DNA of 64,000 nucleotides from CAIQQQ01 sp037445025 (lineage in GTDB: Bacteria; Pseudomonadota; Alphaproteobacteria; Acetobacterales; Acetobacteraceae): NCBI GenBank assembly GCA_037445025.1, contig JBBILI010000018.1, positions 1-64,000 of the forward strand. The letters run 5' to 3'. Positions within the stretch are counted from its first letter, which is position 1. Each line of letters starts with the position of its first letter. A model generated the notes under the pieces. The model was not told where the DNA came from and did no database searches. It saw only the letters and a list, made by a program, of their open reading frames with translations. Positions 8,692 to 18,675 of this stretch are shown piece by piece. Made by a program: the position numbers and the translations under genes.

Positions 8692-9239
8692 AGATCGAAC
8701 GCCTCGCCATTCCGGACGTCATCCTCGTCACGCCGCCGCGCTTCGCCGACAGCCGTGGCTATTTCTTCGAGGCCTACAACGCGCCGCGCTTCAAGGCCGC
8801 CGGCATCGAGGTGGATTTCATCCAGGACAACCAGAGCCGCTCGAAGAAGGGCGTCGTGCGCGGTCTGCACTGTCAGATCGCCCCCAACGTGCAGGGCAAG
8901 CTGGTGCGCTGCCTGCACGGCGCCATCTGGGACGTCGCGGTCGACATCCGGAGGGGCTCGCCCACCTACGGCCAGCACGTCTCGGCCCTCCTCAGCGCCG
9001 AGAACGGCGCGCAGCTCTGGGTGCCCGGCGGCTTCCTGCACGGGTTCATGGCACTCGAGGACGACACCGACGTGATGTACAAGGTGAACGCCCCCTATGA
9101 CCGCGCCGCCGAACGCGGCGTGATGTGGAACGACCCGGACCTCGCCCTGCCCTGGCCCGAGACCACCACGCCGATCGTCTCCGACAAGGACCAGGAACTG
9201 CCCCGCCTGCGGGACTGCGACACCGGGTACACGCTGTGA
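8688..9239 (+). CDS. rfbC: dTDP-4-dehydrorhamnose 3,5-epimerase
   Basis: A 183-residue cupin-fold epimerase, full length. Catalytic His61 is in RGLHCQ and Tyr131 in MYKVNAPY, with Lys71 binding substrate. The position after the catalytic His is usually Tyr (RGLHYQ) but is Cys here, an unusual but probably tolerated change. It starts at ATGA within the rfbA stop and overlaps the rfbD GTG start by four bases. Confidence 0.96.
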   Translation: MKIERLAIPDVILVTPPRFADSRGYFFEAYNAPRFKAAGIEVDFIQDNQSRSKKGVVRGLHCQIAPNVQGKLVRCLHGAIWDVAVDIRRGSPTYGQHVSALLSAENGAQLWVPGGFLHGFMALEDDTDVMYKVNAPYDRAAERGVMWNDPDLALPWPETTTPIVSDKDQELPRLRDCDTGYTL

Positions 9240-10129
9240 CCGGCCCGATCCTCATCACCGGCGGCTCGGGCCAGCTGGCCCGGTCGCTGGAATCCCACGC
9301 GGGCGCGCGCAATGTGCTGCGGATCGGCCGACCTGACCTGGATTTCGACGCGCTCGACGCCATTCCCGCCACCCTCGCGCGGATCGCGCCCAGCCTGATC
9401 ATCAACGCCGCCGCCTACACCGCGGTCGACAAGGCCGAAACCGATGTGGAGGCCGCCGACCGCGCCAACCATCTGGGCCCCGAGATCCTGGCACAGCACT
9501 GCGCCGCCCGGGGCATCGCGCTGATCCATGTCTCGACCGACTATGTCTTCGACGGCGCCAAGGGCGCGCCCTATGTCGAGACCGACACGCCGAACCCCAC
9601 CGGCGTCTACGGCAGCACCAAGCTCGCTGGCGAGGCCGCGGTGCTCGCCGCATGTCCGCAGGCTGTGGTGCTGCGGACGTCCTGGGTCTACGCGCCGGAG
9701 GGCAAGAACTTCGTGCTCACCATGCTCGGGGCCGCCAAGCGGTTCCCTCGCTTGCGCGTGGTGGCCGACCAGCTGGGCTGCCCGACCAACGCCGAGGATC
9801 TCGCCCGCGCCATCCTGGCCATCTCTGACCAGATCCTGGCCGGCTGGAAGCCGGACTTTCGCGGCGTGTTCCACGCCGCCGGCACCGGCGAGACGAGCTG
9901 GCACGGCTTCGCCGCGCAGATCTTCACCGAGGCCGCGAAATACGATCACCCGGCCCCGCCGGTCGATGCCATCACCACCGCCGACTGGCCGACACCCGCG
10001 AAACGCCCGGCCGATTCTCGCCTGAACTGCGACAGGCTGGAAGCAGTGTTCGGCGTGCGCCAGCCGGCCTGGGAGGCCAGCTTGGCCCACGCGATCAGAC
10101 AGATCCTGGCACCCAGCCACACGCCCTGA
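9236..10129 (+). CDS. rfbD: dTDP-4-dehydrorhamnose reductase
   Basis: A 297-residue NADPH-dependent reductase completing dTDP-L-rhamnose. It shows ILITGGSGQLARSL at the N-terminus, STDYVFDGAKGAPYVE, and the catalytic YGSTK. The start is a GTG that overlaps the rfbC stop (GTGAC), so the four-gene operon is fully coupled. The last 35 nt overlap the 3' end of the convergent RluA-like gene. Confidence 0.96.
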   Translation: MTGPILITGGSGQLARSLESHAGARNVLRIGRPDLDFDALDAIPATLARIAPSLIINAAAYTAVDKAETDVEAADRANHLGPEILAQHCAARGIALIHVSTDYVFDGAKGAPYVETDTPNPTGVYGSTKLAGEAAVLAACPQAVVLRTSWVYAPEGKNFVLTMLGAAKRFPRLRVVADQLGCPTNAEDLARAILAISDQILAGWKPDFRGVFHAAGTGETSWHGFAAQIFTEAAKYDHPAPPVDAITTADWPTPAKRPADSRLNCDRLEAVFGVRQPAWEASLAHAIRQILAPSHTP

Positions 10130-10769
10130 GGGCTGACTGCATCGCCGGCGGCGGCTCCGCTGTCGCGTGCAGCACCGGCGTGAGTTCCAGCCGGATCGCG
10201 CGCGCCAGCAGGTGCAGCCCGTCGCCGCTGCCATAGAGCGGGTCGCCCAGCATCGGCCATCCCCGATGGGCGCAATGCACCCGCAGCTGGTGCGTCCGTC
10301 CGGTGCGCGGCGTCAGCTCAAGCCAGGTCCGCCCCTGGCCGCGCCCCAGCACCCGCCACTGCGTGACCGAAGCCTGGCCGGCGGGATCGACCGCCATGCG
10401 CCATCCCGTGCAGTGCTGCCGCTTCAGCAGCGGCGCATCGATCACGCCCGCGGCATCGTCAGGCCCGCCTTCCACCACCGCCCAGTACACTTTGTGCGCC
10501 TGCCCTTCGGCAAACACCGCCTGCGCCGCCAGCAGCGCCGCCTTGCGCAAGGCGACGACGAGGCAGCCCGCGGTGTCGGCATCCAGCCGATGCACCAGCC
10601 ACGGCCCGTCCTTGCGGCGGGACAGCCGGGGAAACCAGTCCTCCACGCTCGGCCCGCCGGCCGGCCCGGGATGCACCGCAAGCCCGGCCGGCTTGTTGAG
10701 GATGACGAAATGCGGGTCGGCGAGCAGGATCGGCAGGTCAGCAACCGCCGAATTCCGAGATTCAGCCAT
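10095..10769 (-). CDS. RluA-family RNA pseudouridine synthase
   Basis: A 224-residue single-domain pseudouridine synthase. The catalytic Asp is in WLVHRLDADTAGCLVVA, where most relatives have HRLDxxTSG. Further family signatures are ILNKPAGLAVHP near the N-terminus, LELTPRTGRTHQLRVH and GWPMLGDPLYG. The ATG at 10769 gives MAESRNS just ahead of the conserved domain; the longer open frame upstream has no family sequence. No S4 domain is present, so it resembles the short RluA/RluC-like or TruC-like forms. The RNA target is unknown. Confidence 0.88.
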   Translation of the reverse strand: MAESRNSAVADLPILLADPHFVILNKPAGLAVHPGPAGGPSVEDWFPRLSRRKDGPWLVHRLDADTAGCLVVALRKAALLAAQAVFAEGQAHKVYWAVVEGGPDDAAGVIDAPLLKRQHCTGWRMAVDPAGQASVTQWRVLGRGQGRTWLELTPRTGRTHQLRVHCAHRGWPMLGDPLYGSGDGLHLLARAIRLELTPVLHATAEPPPAMQSALRACGWVPGSV

Positions 10770-10845
10770 GGAATCTGATACCGTCACTACGCTTCGAGCG
10801 CATAAAAAACTTTCCCTCACCGCAGGCCAGGCGTAACATCTCGCC

Positions 10846-11118
10846 GTGATCTTCGAGTGGGACCCCGTCAAGAGCGACGCCACCTTCCACCAGCGCGGTT
10901 TCGACTTTGCCTTCGCGACAGGGGTTTTCAGCGGCCCTGTCATCGAGGCCATCGACATGAGACGCGACTGTGGAGAGACGCATATTCGCGTGATCGGCCA
11001 GTCCCAAGGCATCACCCTGGTGGTCGTCTATACACCACGCGCCGACGCCAGAAGGATCATTTCGGCGCGGCTGGCCAACCGAAAGGAGTGCGCAAGATGG
11101 CTGAAACTGTCCGGATGA
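10846..11118 (+). CDS. brnT: BrnT-family toxin
   Basis: A 90-residue RelE-fold ribonuclease toxin starting at GTG. The BrnT pattern is clear: FEWDPVKSDATFHQRGFDF at residues 3-21, then the region around IRVIGQSQGITLVVVYT and RRIISARLANRKE near the C-terminus. The family blocks growth by RNA cleavage unless bound by its antitoxin. The usual partner BrnA is not encoded; an HTH protein gene overlaps its 3' end by 22 nt. This is a small accessory cassette between housekeeping genes. Confidence 0.85.
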   Translation: MIFEWDPVKSDATFHQRGFDFAFATGVFSGPVIEAIDMRRDCGETHIRVIGQSQGITLVVVYTPRADARRIISARLANRKECARWLKLSG

Positions 11119-11450
11119 CCTTGGCCGAAATCGCCGGTTCCGGCGGCGGACGTGTGGACAAGGCCAGGGTAGCGGCGATCACCGAGCAGCAGATCCGAGA
11201 CCACATGATCGAGGATGGCGAAAACCCCGAGGCCGCGCTGCCGGCCTATCGCCGTGTGCCGGATGTTCAGGCGATCCGCGAAAAGCTGCATCTGTCGCAG
11301 GAAGCGTTCGCCAGCACGATCGGCGTGCCGGTGGCCACCATCCGCAACTGGGAACAGCACCGCACCGGCATCGTGCCTGCCGCGCGAACGCTGCTGCGAA
11401 TCCTCGAGCGCGAGCCGGAAGCGGCGTTGCGGGCCTTGGCGTCGCCATGA
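11097..11450 (+). CDS. HTH (XRE-type) antitoxin/regulator paired with BrnT
   Basis: A 117-residue protein with an XRE helix-turn-helix at about residues 60-105: IREKLHLSQEAFASTIGVPV followed by ATIRNWEQHRTGIVPAARTL. It starts inside brnT with a good ribosome site (AAAGGAG, 8 nt upstream). The N-terminal half, including DKARVAAITEQQIRDHMIEDG, is the likely toxin-binding part. The HTH suggests autoregulation of the pair. It resembles NadS/HigA-type antitoxins more than the ribbon-helix-helix BrnA. Confidence 0.8.
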   Translation: MAETVRMTLAEIAGSGGGRVDKARVAAITEQQIRDHMIEDGENPEAALPAYRRVPDVQAIREKLHLSQEAFASTIGVPVATIRNWEQHRTGIVPAARTLLRILEREPEAALRALASP

Positions 11451-11503
11451 CGGGGCGGTAGCCGGCGGTTGACACCGCCCGCCGCACCCCCCAAGCCCAC
11501 GTC

Positions 11504-12226
11504 ATGAAAACCGACACGATCTGCGGCCTCAAGCCCGTCGATGCCTGCTTCACCCGCCGGGCGGACAGCGTGCAGCGCCTGTTCTACCTGCCCGAGATGA
11601 AGGCCGCCGCCGGCCCTTACTGCGCGCGCCTCGCGGCCAGTCGCAAGCCGTACCGCATGGTCGAGGCGCCGGAGCTGGAAAAGATCGCCGGCACGCCGCA
11701 TCACGGCGGCATCGTGGCCGTCGCGAAATCCCGCATCCCCGCCATCTTCGACCCCGTCAACCCGCCCCGCACCCGCGTGCTGCTGGTGCTCGACGGCATC
11801 GGCAACCCGCACAATCTCGGCGCCATCGCCCGCTCCGCCGCGTTCTTCGGTGTCGAGGCCATCCTGCTCAGCGAAGGCCCGCAGGACGCGATGCCGTCGG
11901 ATGCCGCCTACCGCGTCGCCGAAGGCGGGCTCGAATGGCTCGATTTGTTCAAAAGCCGCAACCTGCCCAACGTGCTGGCCGCCATCGAGCCGTATTACCG
12001 CACCGTCGCCACCTCGCTGGGCCGCGACGCGGTGCCGGTGGCCGAGCTCCCGCGTGACCGGCCGATTGCCTTGGTGCTCGGCAACGAGGAAAACGGTGTC
12101 TCACCCGCCGTGCTCGAAGCCTGCCGCCGCCAGGTGCGCATCGCGGGCACCGGGCGGGTGCAAAGTCTCAACGTGGCCCAGGCAGCCGCCGTGCTGCTCG
12201 CCGATCTCGCGGGAATCCTTCAATAA
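11504..12226 (+). CDS. SpoU/TrmH-family RNA 2'-O-methyltransferase
   Basis: A 240-residue SPOUT methyltransferase. The three SpoU motifs are present: DGIGNPHNLGAIARSAAFFG, IALVLGNEENGVSP and GRVQSLNVAQAAAVLL, which build the knotted SAM site and hold the catalytic Arg and Asn. The N-terminal about 80 residues match the substrate-binding domain of TrmH/RlmB. RlmB-like 23S rRNA or tRNA modification is likely, but the target nucleotide cannot be assigned. The stop overlaps the next ATG by one base. Confidence 0.9.
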   Translation: MKTDTICGLKPVDACFTRRADSVQRLFYLPEMKAAAGPYCARLAASRKPYRMVEAPELEKIAGTPHHGGIVAVAKSRIPAIFDPVNPPRTRVLLVLDGIGNPHNLGAIARSAAFFGVEAILLSEGPQDAMPSDAAYRVAEGGLEWLDLFKSRNLPNVLAAIEPYYRTVATSLGRDAVPVAELPRDRPIALVLGNEENGVSPAVLEACRRQVRIAGTGRVQSLNVAQAAAVLLADLAGILQ

Positions 12227-13179
12227 TGCGCATCCACGTCCAGAACGGCCCCGATGACGGCGTGTTCGCGGTCACCCCCGCCATGTTCAGCGACACCGGC
12301 CACACGCTGAGCTTCGGCACCACCCAGGCCGAATTCGACACGGCGATGACCGAGGCCGAGGCGCTCGTCACCTCCGCGGCCCTCGCCAAGACCCTGTTCC
12401 CCTGCGACGCCCCGCAGCTGCGGCTGATCTTCTGCACATCGGCGGGCCTGGACAAGCTCGCCCCGTATGACTTGCTGCCGCCGGGCGCCACCCTGCTCAA
12501 CAACAGCGGCGTGCACGCCGCCCGCGCCGGCGAATACTGCACCATGGCGCTGCTGATGCTGGCCGCCCGGATGCCCGCCATGATCGAAGCCCAGCACGCG
12601 CAGCGCTGGCAGAAGCAGTTCGCCTCCCTGCTGCGCGGCCGCCATCTCGGCGTGCTCGGCGTGGGCGATCTCGGCGCCGCCGCCGCGCGCGCGGCCCGGC
12701 ATTTCGGCATGCGCACCACCGGCATCCGCACCCGGCCCGAGCCGCACCCGGATTTCGACCGCATCATCACCCAGGAACAGCTCTATGACTGTCTGCACGA
12801 CATGGCGTTCCTGCTGATCGCAGCGCCGCTGACGCCGGCCACCGAGGGGATGATCACCCGCGAACGGCTGGAGGCCCTGCCGCAGGGCGCCTGCGTCATC
12901 AACATCGGCCGCGGCGCCATCCTCGACCAGGACGCGCTGTGCGACCTGCTGGACACGGGGCATCTCGCCGGCGCCGTGCTCGACGTGTTCGTCCCCGAGC
13001 CGATCCCCGCCGGTCACCGGCTGTGGACGACGAAGAACCTCATCATCACCCCGCATTGCTCGGTCGACGATCCCGCCCGCTACGCCGCCGACAGCGTGCG
13101 CCTGTTCCTCGACAACGTCGCCGCCTTCGAACAGGGCCAGCCCATGCCCAACCGCTTCGACACGATCCGCGGATATTGA
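12226..13179 (+). CDS. D-isomer-specific 2-hydroxyacid dehydrogenase, NAD-binding
   Basis: A 317-residue dehydrogenase or reductase for 2-hydroxy/2-keto acids. The NAD motif is LGVLGVGDLGAAAARAARHFG (G-x-G-x-x-G). The C-terminal catalytic region shows NIGRGAILDQDALCDLLDTG, then LDVFVPEPIPAGHRLW and the catalytic His in IITPHCS. It resembles glyoxylate/hydroxypyruvate reductase-type proteins (GhrA-like). Translation is coupled to the upstream methyltransferase. Substrate unassigned. Confidence 0.88.
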   Translation: MRIHVQNGPDDGVFAVTPAMFSDTGHTLSFGTTQAEFDTAMTEAEALVTSAALAKTLFPCDAPQLRLIFCTSAGLDKLAPYDLLPPGATLLNNSGVHAARAGEYCTMALLMLAARMPAMIEAQHAQRWQKQFASLLRGRHLGVLGVGDLGAAAARAARHFGMRTTGIRTRPEPHPDFDRIITQEQLYDCLHDMAFLLIAAPLTPATEGMITRERLEALPQGACVINIGRGAILDQDALCDLLDTGHLAGAVLDVFVPEPIPAGHRLWTTKNLIITPHCSVDDPARYAADSVRLFLDNVAAFEQGQPMPNRFDTIRGY

Positions 13180-13238
13180 TCGCTGCCATGCCCCGGGAGC
13201 GGCTTTGTTTTGCCGCCCACCGATGCCACATGCGAGGC

Positions 13239-13883
13239 ATGAACAGACGCGCCCTGCTCGCCATGATGGCCCTGCTGCCGGTTGCCGCCCAGGCGCAACC
13301 GGCCGCCTCGAAACCCTTTGTGCCCACGGCGCAGGACAAGGCGGACCTCGCCCGTGTCGAGGCCTATCTCAACACGCTGCGCAGCTTCCGCGCCCGCTTC
13401 CTGCAGGTCGCCCCGGATGGCGCCACGTCGGAAGGCAACGCCTGGCTGCAGCGCCCGGGCCGGCTGCGCTTCGAATACGACAAGCCGACGCCCGACCTGC
13501 TGGTGGCCGGCTTCGGCTCCGCCGTGTGGTTCGACAGCCAGCTCAAACAGACCACCTCGGTCCCGCTCACCACCACCCCGCTCGGCATCCTGCTGTCTGA
13601 CACGATCCGGCTCAGCGGCGACGTCACCGTCACCGGCATCACCCGCGCGCCCGGCGAGCTCGACATCGCGATGGTTCGCACCAGCGCACCCGGCGACGGC
13701 AGCCTCACCTTGGTGTTCAACGACCAGCCCCTGGTGCTCAGGCAATGGTCGGTCACCGACCAGCAGCGCCAGGACACACGGGTCAGCCTGTTCAACCTCG
13801 AACCCGGCGGCACATTCGCGGCAAGCCTGTTCCAGTTCAACGACCCGCGCCTGCGCCAGCCCGACCAGGGCCAAGGAAACTGA
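13239..13883 (+). CDS. lolA: Outer-membrane lipoprotein carrier protein LolA
   Basis: A 214-residue periplasmic chaperone that carries lipoproteins from LolCDE to the outer membrane. A signal peptide covers about residues 1-21 (MNRRALLAMMALLPVAAQAQ). LolA features follow: VEAYLNTLRSFRARFLQV, then EGNAWLQRPGRLRFEYDKP and a beta-barrel pattern ending LFQFNDPRLRQP. The ATG at 13239 is chosen because it directly precedes the basic start of the signal peptide; an in-frame ATG at 13230 would add three residues. Confidence 0.9.
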   Translation: MNRRALLAMMALLPVAAQAQPAASKPFVPTAQDKADLARVEAYLNTLRSFRARFLQVAPDGATSEGNAWLQRPGRLRFEYDKPTPDLLVAGFGSAVWFDSQLKQTTSVPLTTTPLGILLSDTIRLSGDVTVTGITRAPGELDIAMVRTSAPGDGSLTLVFNDQPLVLRQWSVTDQQRQDTRVSLFNLEPGGTFAASLFQFNDPRLRQPDQGQGN

Positions 13884-13997
13884 GACACGGCGCAGAACCC
13901 CGGGACTGACGTAAAACCGCCACATGGCGATGGAATTTCAAGGCCTGATTCAGACTTTCACCTTTATTTTGGCGTGATTCTCACGGACGATGGCGTC

Positions 13998-14771
13998 ATG
14001 AAACCGTTGATCGGCATTTCCTGCTGCACAAAGTTCTTCGGCACGTTCGGCATGCCCAACCATGCCGCGTCCGACACCTATATCCGCGCCACCGACAAGG
14101 TGGTGGGCGGCATCCCGGTGCTGCTGCCCGCCAACGGCGCCCGCGCGGATATCGACGGGCTGATCAGCCGGCTCGACGGCATCATCCTCACCGGCAGCCG
14201 CTCCAACGTGGAACCCCGCCTGTATGACGGGCCGGACCATCTCGAAGGCACCCCCGAGGATCACGCCCGCGACGCCACCACCCTGCCGCTGATCCGCGCG
14301 GCCATGGCCGCCGGCGTGCCGCTGCTGGCCATCTGCCGCGGCCTGCAGGAATTCAACGTCGCCCTCGGCGGCAGCCTCCACCAGCGCCTGCAGGACCTGC
14401 CGGACCGGATGGACCACTCAACCCCCATGCAGCCCAACCCGCGCATGCGCACCGGCAAGGCGCACAGCCTGCGCGTGGAGCCGGGCTCCTGGCTGCACCG
14501 CGTGTCCGGGCAGACCACCATCGCGGTGAACTCCCTGCACAACCAGGGCATCGACCGGCTGGCCCCCGGCCTGGTCGCCGAAGGCGTGGCGCCGGACGGC
14601 ACCATCGAGGCAATCCGCTGCGTCACCTGCCCGGGTTTCGCCGTGGGCGTGCAGTGGCATCCGGAATATGATTTCGAGACGGATGCCGTCTCCGCCGCCA
14701 TCTTCGCCGAATTCGGCCGCATCGTGGTGGCGCGCAGCCGGGCTTCGCTGGGCTCACTGGCGGCGGATTGA
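13998..14771 (+). CDS. Gamma-glutamyl-gamma-aminobutyrate hydrolase family protein (peptidase C26, PuuD-like)
   Basis: A 257-residue class I glutamine amidotransferase-like hydrolase. The nucleophile Cys113 is in LLAICRGLQEFNVALGG, and the catalytic His-Glu pair in VGVQWHPEYD. The N-terminus MKPLIGISCCTK is typical of PuuD proteins, which release GABA from gamma-glutamyl-GABA in putrescine breakdown. The ATG at 13998 is preferred; a GTG at 13974 would add eight atypical residues. No other puu gene lies next to it. Confidence 0.87.
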   Translation: MKPLIGISCCTKFFGTFGMPNHAASDTYIRATDKVVGGIPVLLPANGARADIDGLISRLDGIILTGSRSNVEPRLYDGPDHLEGTPEDHARDATTLPLIRAAMAAGVPLLAICRGLQEFNVALGGSLHQRLQDLPDRMDHSTPMQPNPRMRTGKAHSLRVEPGSWLHRVSGQTTIAVNSLHNQGIDRLAPGLVAEGVAPDGTIEAIRCVTCPGFAVGVQWHPEYDFETDAVSAAIFAEFGRIVVARSRASLGSLAAD

Positions 14772-14821
14772 GCCGGGGGGCGGTTCCGTCCTAGGCTCGC
14801 CTGGGGAACAAGGAACCGTCC

Positions 14822-15601
14822 ATGAGCGAGCTGATCCGCGTCGACATCCATGCCGGATATCGCGTCGTCGCACTCAACCGCGCCGACAAGATGAACGCGC
14901 TGACCCCGGACCTCATCGACGGCCTCATCGCGGCGCTCGACGACGCCGAGGCCGACATCACCTGCCGTGCCCTGCTGCTCACCGGCACCGGCCGCGCCTT
15001 CTGCGCCGGCGCCGACCTCGCCGGCATCGCGCCCGACCGGGATCTCGGGGCCGCGATCGAGCGCAGCTGGAACCCGCTGGCCCGCAAGTTCCACCACCTG
15101 CGCATGCCCAGCGTGGCCGCGGTCAACGGCGTGGCCGCCGGCGCCGGCGCCAACCTGGCGCTGGGCTGTGACATCATCCTCGCAGCCACCTCCGCCAGCT
15201 TCATCCAGGCGTTTTCCAAGATCGGCCTCATCCCCGATGCCGGCGGCACCTATCATCTGCCCCGCCTCGTCGGCGAAGGCCGCGCCCGCGCGCTCGCCAT
15301 GCTGGCCGAGCCGGTGGCCGCCGACCGTGCCGAGGCGATGGGCATGATCTACCGTGCCGTGCCCGATGACACGCTGATGGACGAGGCCCACGCCCTGGCC
15401 GCCCGCCTCGCCGTCCTGCCCACCCAGGCGCTGCTGCTGACCCGCGAGGCCTACGCCGCCAGCAACACCAACAGCTTCGACCAGCAGCTCGACCTCGAAC
15501 GCGACCTGCAGCGCAAGGCCGGCTTCACCGCCGACTTCCAGGAAGGCGTGCGGGCGTTCCTGGAGAAGCGCAAACCTGTGTTCAACGGCCAAAAGGCATG
15601 A
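14822..15601 (+). CDS. paaG: Enoyl-CoA hydratase/isomerase, probable epoxyphenylacetyl-CoA isomerase
   Basis: A 259-residue crotonase-fold protein. The oxyanion-hole segments are GRAFCAGADLAG and NGVAAGAGANLALGCD. The C-terminus LERDLQRKAGFTADFQEGV and AFLEKRKP closely follows PaaG, which converts the 1,2-epoxide of phenylacetyl-CoA to the oxepin. It overlaps paaI by 4 nt, and paaK follows, so it belongs to a phenylacetate gene group. The remaining paa genes (oxygenase paaABCDE, paaZ, paaF, paaH, paaJ) are not in the window. Confidence 0.87.
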   Translation: MSELIRVDIHAGYRVVALNRADKMNALTPDLIDGLIAALDDAEADITCRALLLTGTGRAFCAGADLAGIAPDRDLGAAIERSWNPLARKFHHLRMPSVAAVNGVAAGAGANLALGCDIILAATSASFIQAFSKIGLIPDAGGTYHLPRLVGEGRARALAMLAEPVAADRAEAMGMIYRAVPDDTLMDEAHALAARLAVLPTQALLLTREAYAASNTNSFDQQLDLERDLQRKAGFTADFQEGVRAFLEKRKPVFNGQKA

Positions 15602-16025
15602 CGCCGGAGGAACTGGCCCGCGCCTGCGCCGCCGCGATGTGGGAGAACGACCACGCCACCCGCGGCCTCGGCATCACGCTGGACCATGTCGCCCCCCACA
15701 CCGCGCGGCTCGGCATGGTCGTGCAGCCGACGATGGTGAACGGCCACGGGATGTGCCATGGCGGGTTTCTGTTCACCCTGGCCGATTCCGCCTTCGCCTT
15801 TGCCTGCAACAGCGCCAACCAGCGCGCCGTCGCGGCGCAATGCAGCGTGTTTTTCCTCGCCCCCGCCCGGCTCGGCGACCATCTCGTCGCCACCGCCGCA
15901 CGCCGCAGCGAGGCCGGCCGCAGCGGGATCTACGATGTCACCGTGGCAACCGACACCGGCACCCTCATCGCCGAGTTCCGCGGCCAGTCCCGCACCATCG
16001 GCCAGACCTTCTTCCCGGACCTGCC

Positions 16026-16029
<4 letters not shown>
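15598..16029 (+). CDS. paaI: Hydroxyphenylacetyl-CoA thioesterase PaaI
   Basis: A 143-residue hot-dog-fold thioesterase. The active-site region GHGMCHGGFLFTLADSAFAF is the PaaI signature, with the catalytic Asp in TLADSAF. It hydrolyses dead-end CoA thioesters formed during phenylacetate degradation, freeing CoA. Coupled to both neighbours by ATGA overlaps. Confidence 0.92.
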
Positions 16030-17339
<1,310 letters not shown>

Positions 17340-17369
17340 GCCTTGCTCTGTGGCGACGGCCGTGAAAGG

Positions 17370-17479
17370 TGAACCGCCAAGGCGCCAAGACGCCAAGAGT
17401 CATTGGAGAAAGGAAGCCCGCGCGCAGACCAAATGCTGTCTCTCAAACCTTCTTAGCGCCTTGGCGCCTTGGCGGTTCA
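17370..17479. repeat. Long inverted repeat (29-bp arms) between paaK and the dipeptidase gene
   Basis: Left arm 17370-17398 and right arm 17451-17479 match at 27 of 29 positions, around a 52-nt loop. The arm begins TGAACCGCCAAGGCGCCAAG. The internal GCGCCAAG motif is itself repeated. The two mismatches are transitions that would both be G-U pairs in minus-strand RNA. It resembles a dispersed palindromic repeat seen in many environmental bacteria (from memory, not checked). Confidence 0.85.
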
Positions 17480-17548
17480 ACTTTCTAAAACCGCCTCCCA
17501 GGATCAACGGCGCTTGACCGAACCGCCCCACCCCCGCACCCTCGCACG

Positions 17549-18553
17549 ATGATCGATCCCGCAGCCCTGCACCGCTCCCTTCTCACCGTCGACACCCATA
17601 TCGACATTCCCTGGCCCGAAGGCCCCGCCTTCACCGACAGCACCAAGCGCCGCGTCGATCTGCCGAAGATGCAGCAAGGCCACCTCGTCGCCGGCTGCTT
17701 CGCCGCCTATGTGCCGCAGACCCCGCGCACGCCCGAAGGCCATGGCGGCGCCTATGTGCGCGCCATCGCCATGCTCGACTTCATCAACACCATGGGACAG
17801 GGCAAGGCCCGCGTCTGCAGCACCGTCGATGCCATCGAGAAGGCGCACCGCGCCGGCGCCACCGTCATCATCCCCTGCGTCGAGAACGGCCACGCGCTCG
17901 GCGGCGAGCCCGCCCGCATCGCCGAATTCGCCAAGCGCGGCGCGCGCTACATGACGCTGACCCATAACGGCCACAACGCGCTGGCCGACAGCTCCAATCC
18001 CCGCGCCGATCTCGGCGACGGCGAAAAGCTGCACGGCGGCCTCTCCGCCCTCGGCCGCGAGGCGATCCTGGAGATGAACCGCAACGCCATGGTGGTCGAT
18101 ATCGCCCACGTGTCGAAGGCCTCGATGCTGCAGGCGGCCCAGGCGTCGCGCACACCGGTGATGTCGACGCATTCCTGCATCAAGGCGCTGTGCGACAATC
18201 TCCGCAACCTCGACGACGAACAGCTCGACGCGCTGCGCGATGTCGGCGGCATGGTCAACATCACCGCCGTGTCAGGCTTCCTCAAGGCCGGCGCCAAGCC
18301 GGAGCAGGTGACGCTGTCCGATTACGTCGATCACGTGGAGTACGCGGTGAACCGCATCGGCCTCGCCCATGTCGGGATTTCATCGGATTTCGACGGCGGC
18401 GGCGGCTTCACCGGATGGCGCGACATCTCCGACAGCGCGGGCATGACGGCAGAGCTGGTCGCGCGGGGATACGATGCGCAGGCGATCGCGGCGCTGTGGG
18501 GGGGGAATTTTCTGCGGATCCTGCGTGCGGCGGAGGTGGCGGCAAGCAGGTAG
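17549..18553 (+). CDS. Membrane dipeptidase (renal dipeptidase family, peptidase M19)
   Basis: A 334-residue zinc amidohydrolase-fold dipeptidase. Metal ligands are visible: His17 and Asp19 in VDTHIDIPW and Glu112 in PCVENGHALGG, with later histidines in MSTHSCIKALCDN. SSDFDGGGGFTGW near the C-terminus is also typical. The family cleaves dipeptides, often with a D-residue at the C-terminal side. No signal peptide is evident at this start. Confidence 0.92.
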   Translation: MIDPAALHRSLLTVDTHIDIPWPEGPAFTDSTKRRVDLPKMQQGHLVAGCFAAYVPQTPRTPEGHGGAYVRAIAMLDFINTMGQGKARVCSTVDAIEKAHRAGATVIIPCVENGHALGGEPARIAEFAKRGARYMTLTHNGHNALADSSNPRADLGDGEKLHGGLSALGREAILEMNRNAMVVDIAHVSKASMLQAAQASRTPVMSTHSCIKALCDNLRNLDDEQLDALRDVGGMVNITAVSGFLKAGAKPEQVTLSDYVDHVEYAVNRIGLAHVGISSDFDGGGGFTGWRDISDSAGMTAELVARGYDAQAIAALWGGNFLRILRAAEVAASR

Positions 18554-18559
18554 GCAAGC

Positions 18560-18673
18560 GGTTCTTTTTTGAAAAAAAGAACCAAAAAACATTCACTCGG
18601 CTGGCGCGCCTCACCGGAGAGGCACGCACCCAACGGATGAAAGTCTTTTGCTTCTTTTCTTCAGAAAAGAAGC
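18560..18673. repeat. Paired AT-rich hairpin repeat (locus 2)
   Basis: Hairpin 18560-18583 has arms GGTTCTTTTTT and AAAAAAGAACC with loop GA, followed by CAAAAAACATTCA. The second, 18650-18673, has arms GCTTCTTTTCT and AGAAAAGAAGC and is preceded by the mirror-image TGAAAGTCTTTT. The two face each other across about 66 nt. They lie between the convergent dipeptidase and cytochrome b561 genes, fitting a bidirectional terminator. Confidence 0.82.
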
Positions 18674-18675
18674 GC

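Noticed and set aside
10770..11015. N-terminal extension of the RluA-type protein
   Set aside because: It would run antisense through brnT and contains no pseudouridine synthase sequence.
13974..13997. GTG start for the peptidase C26 gene
   Set aside because: The added residues do not fit the family N-terminus MKPLIGIS.
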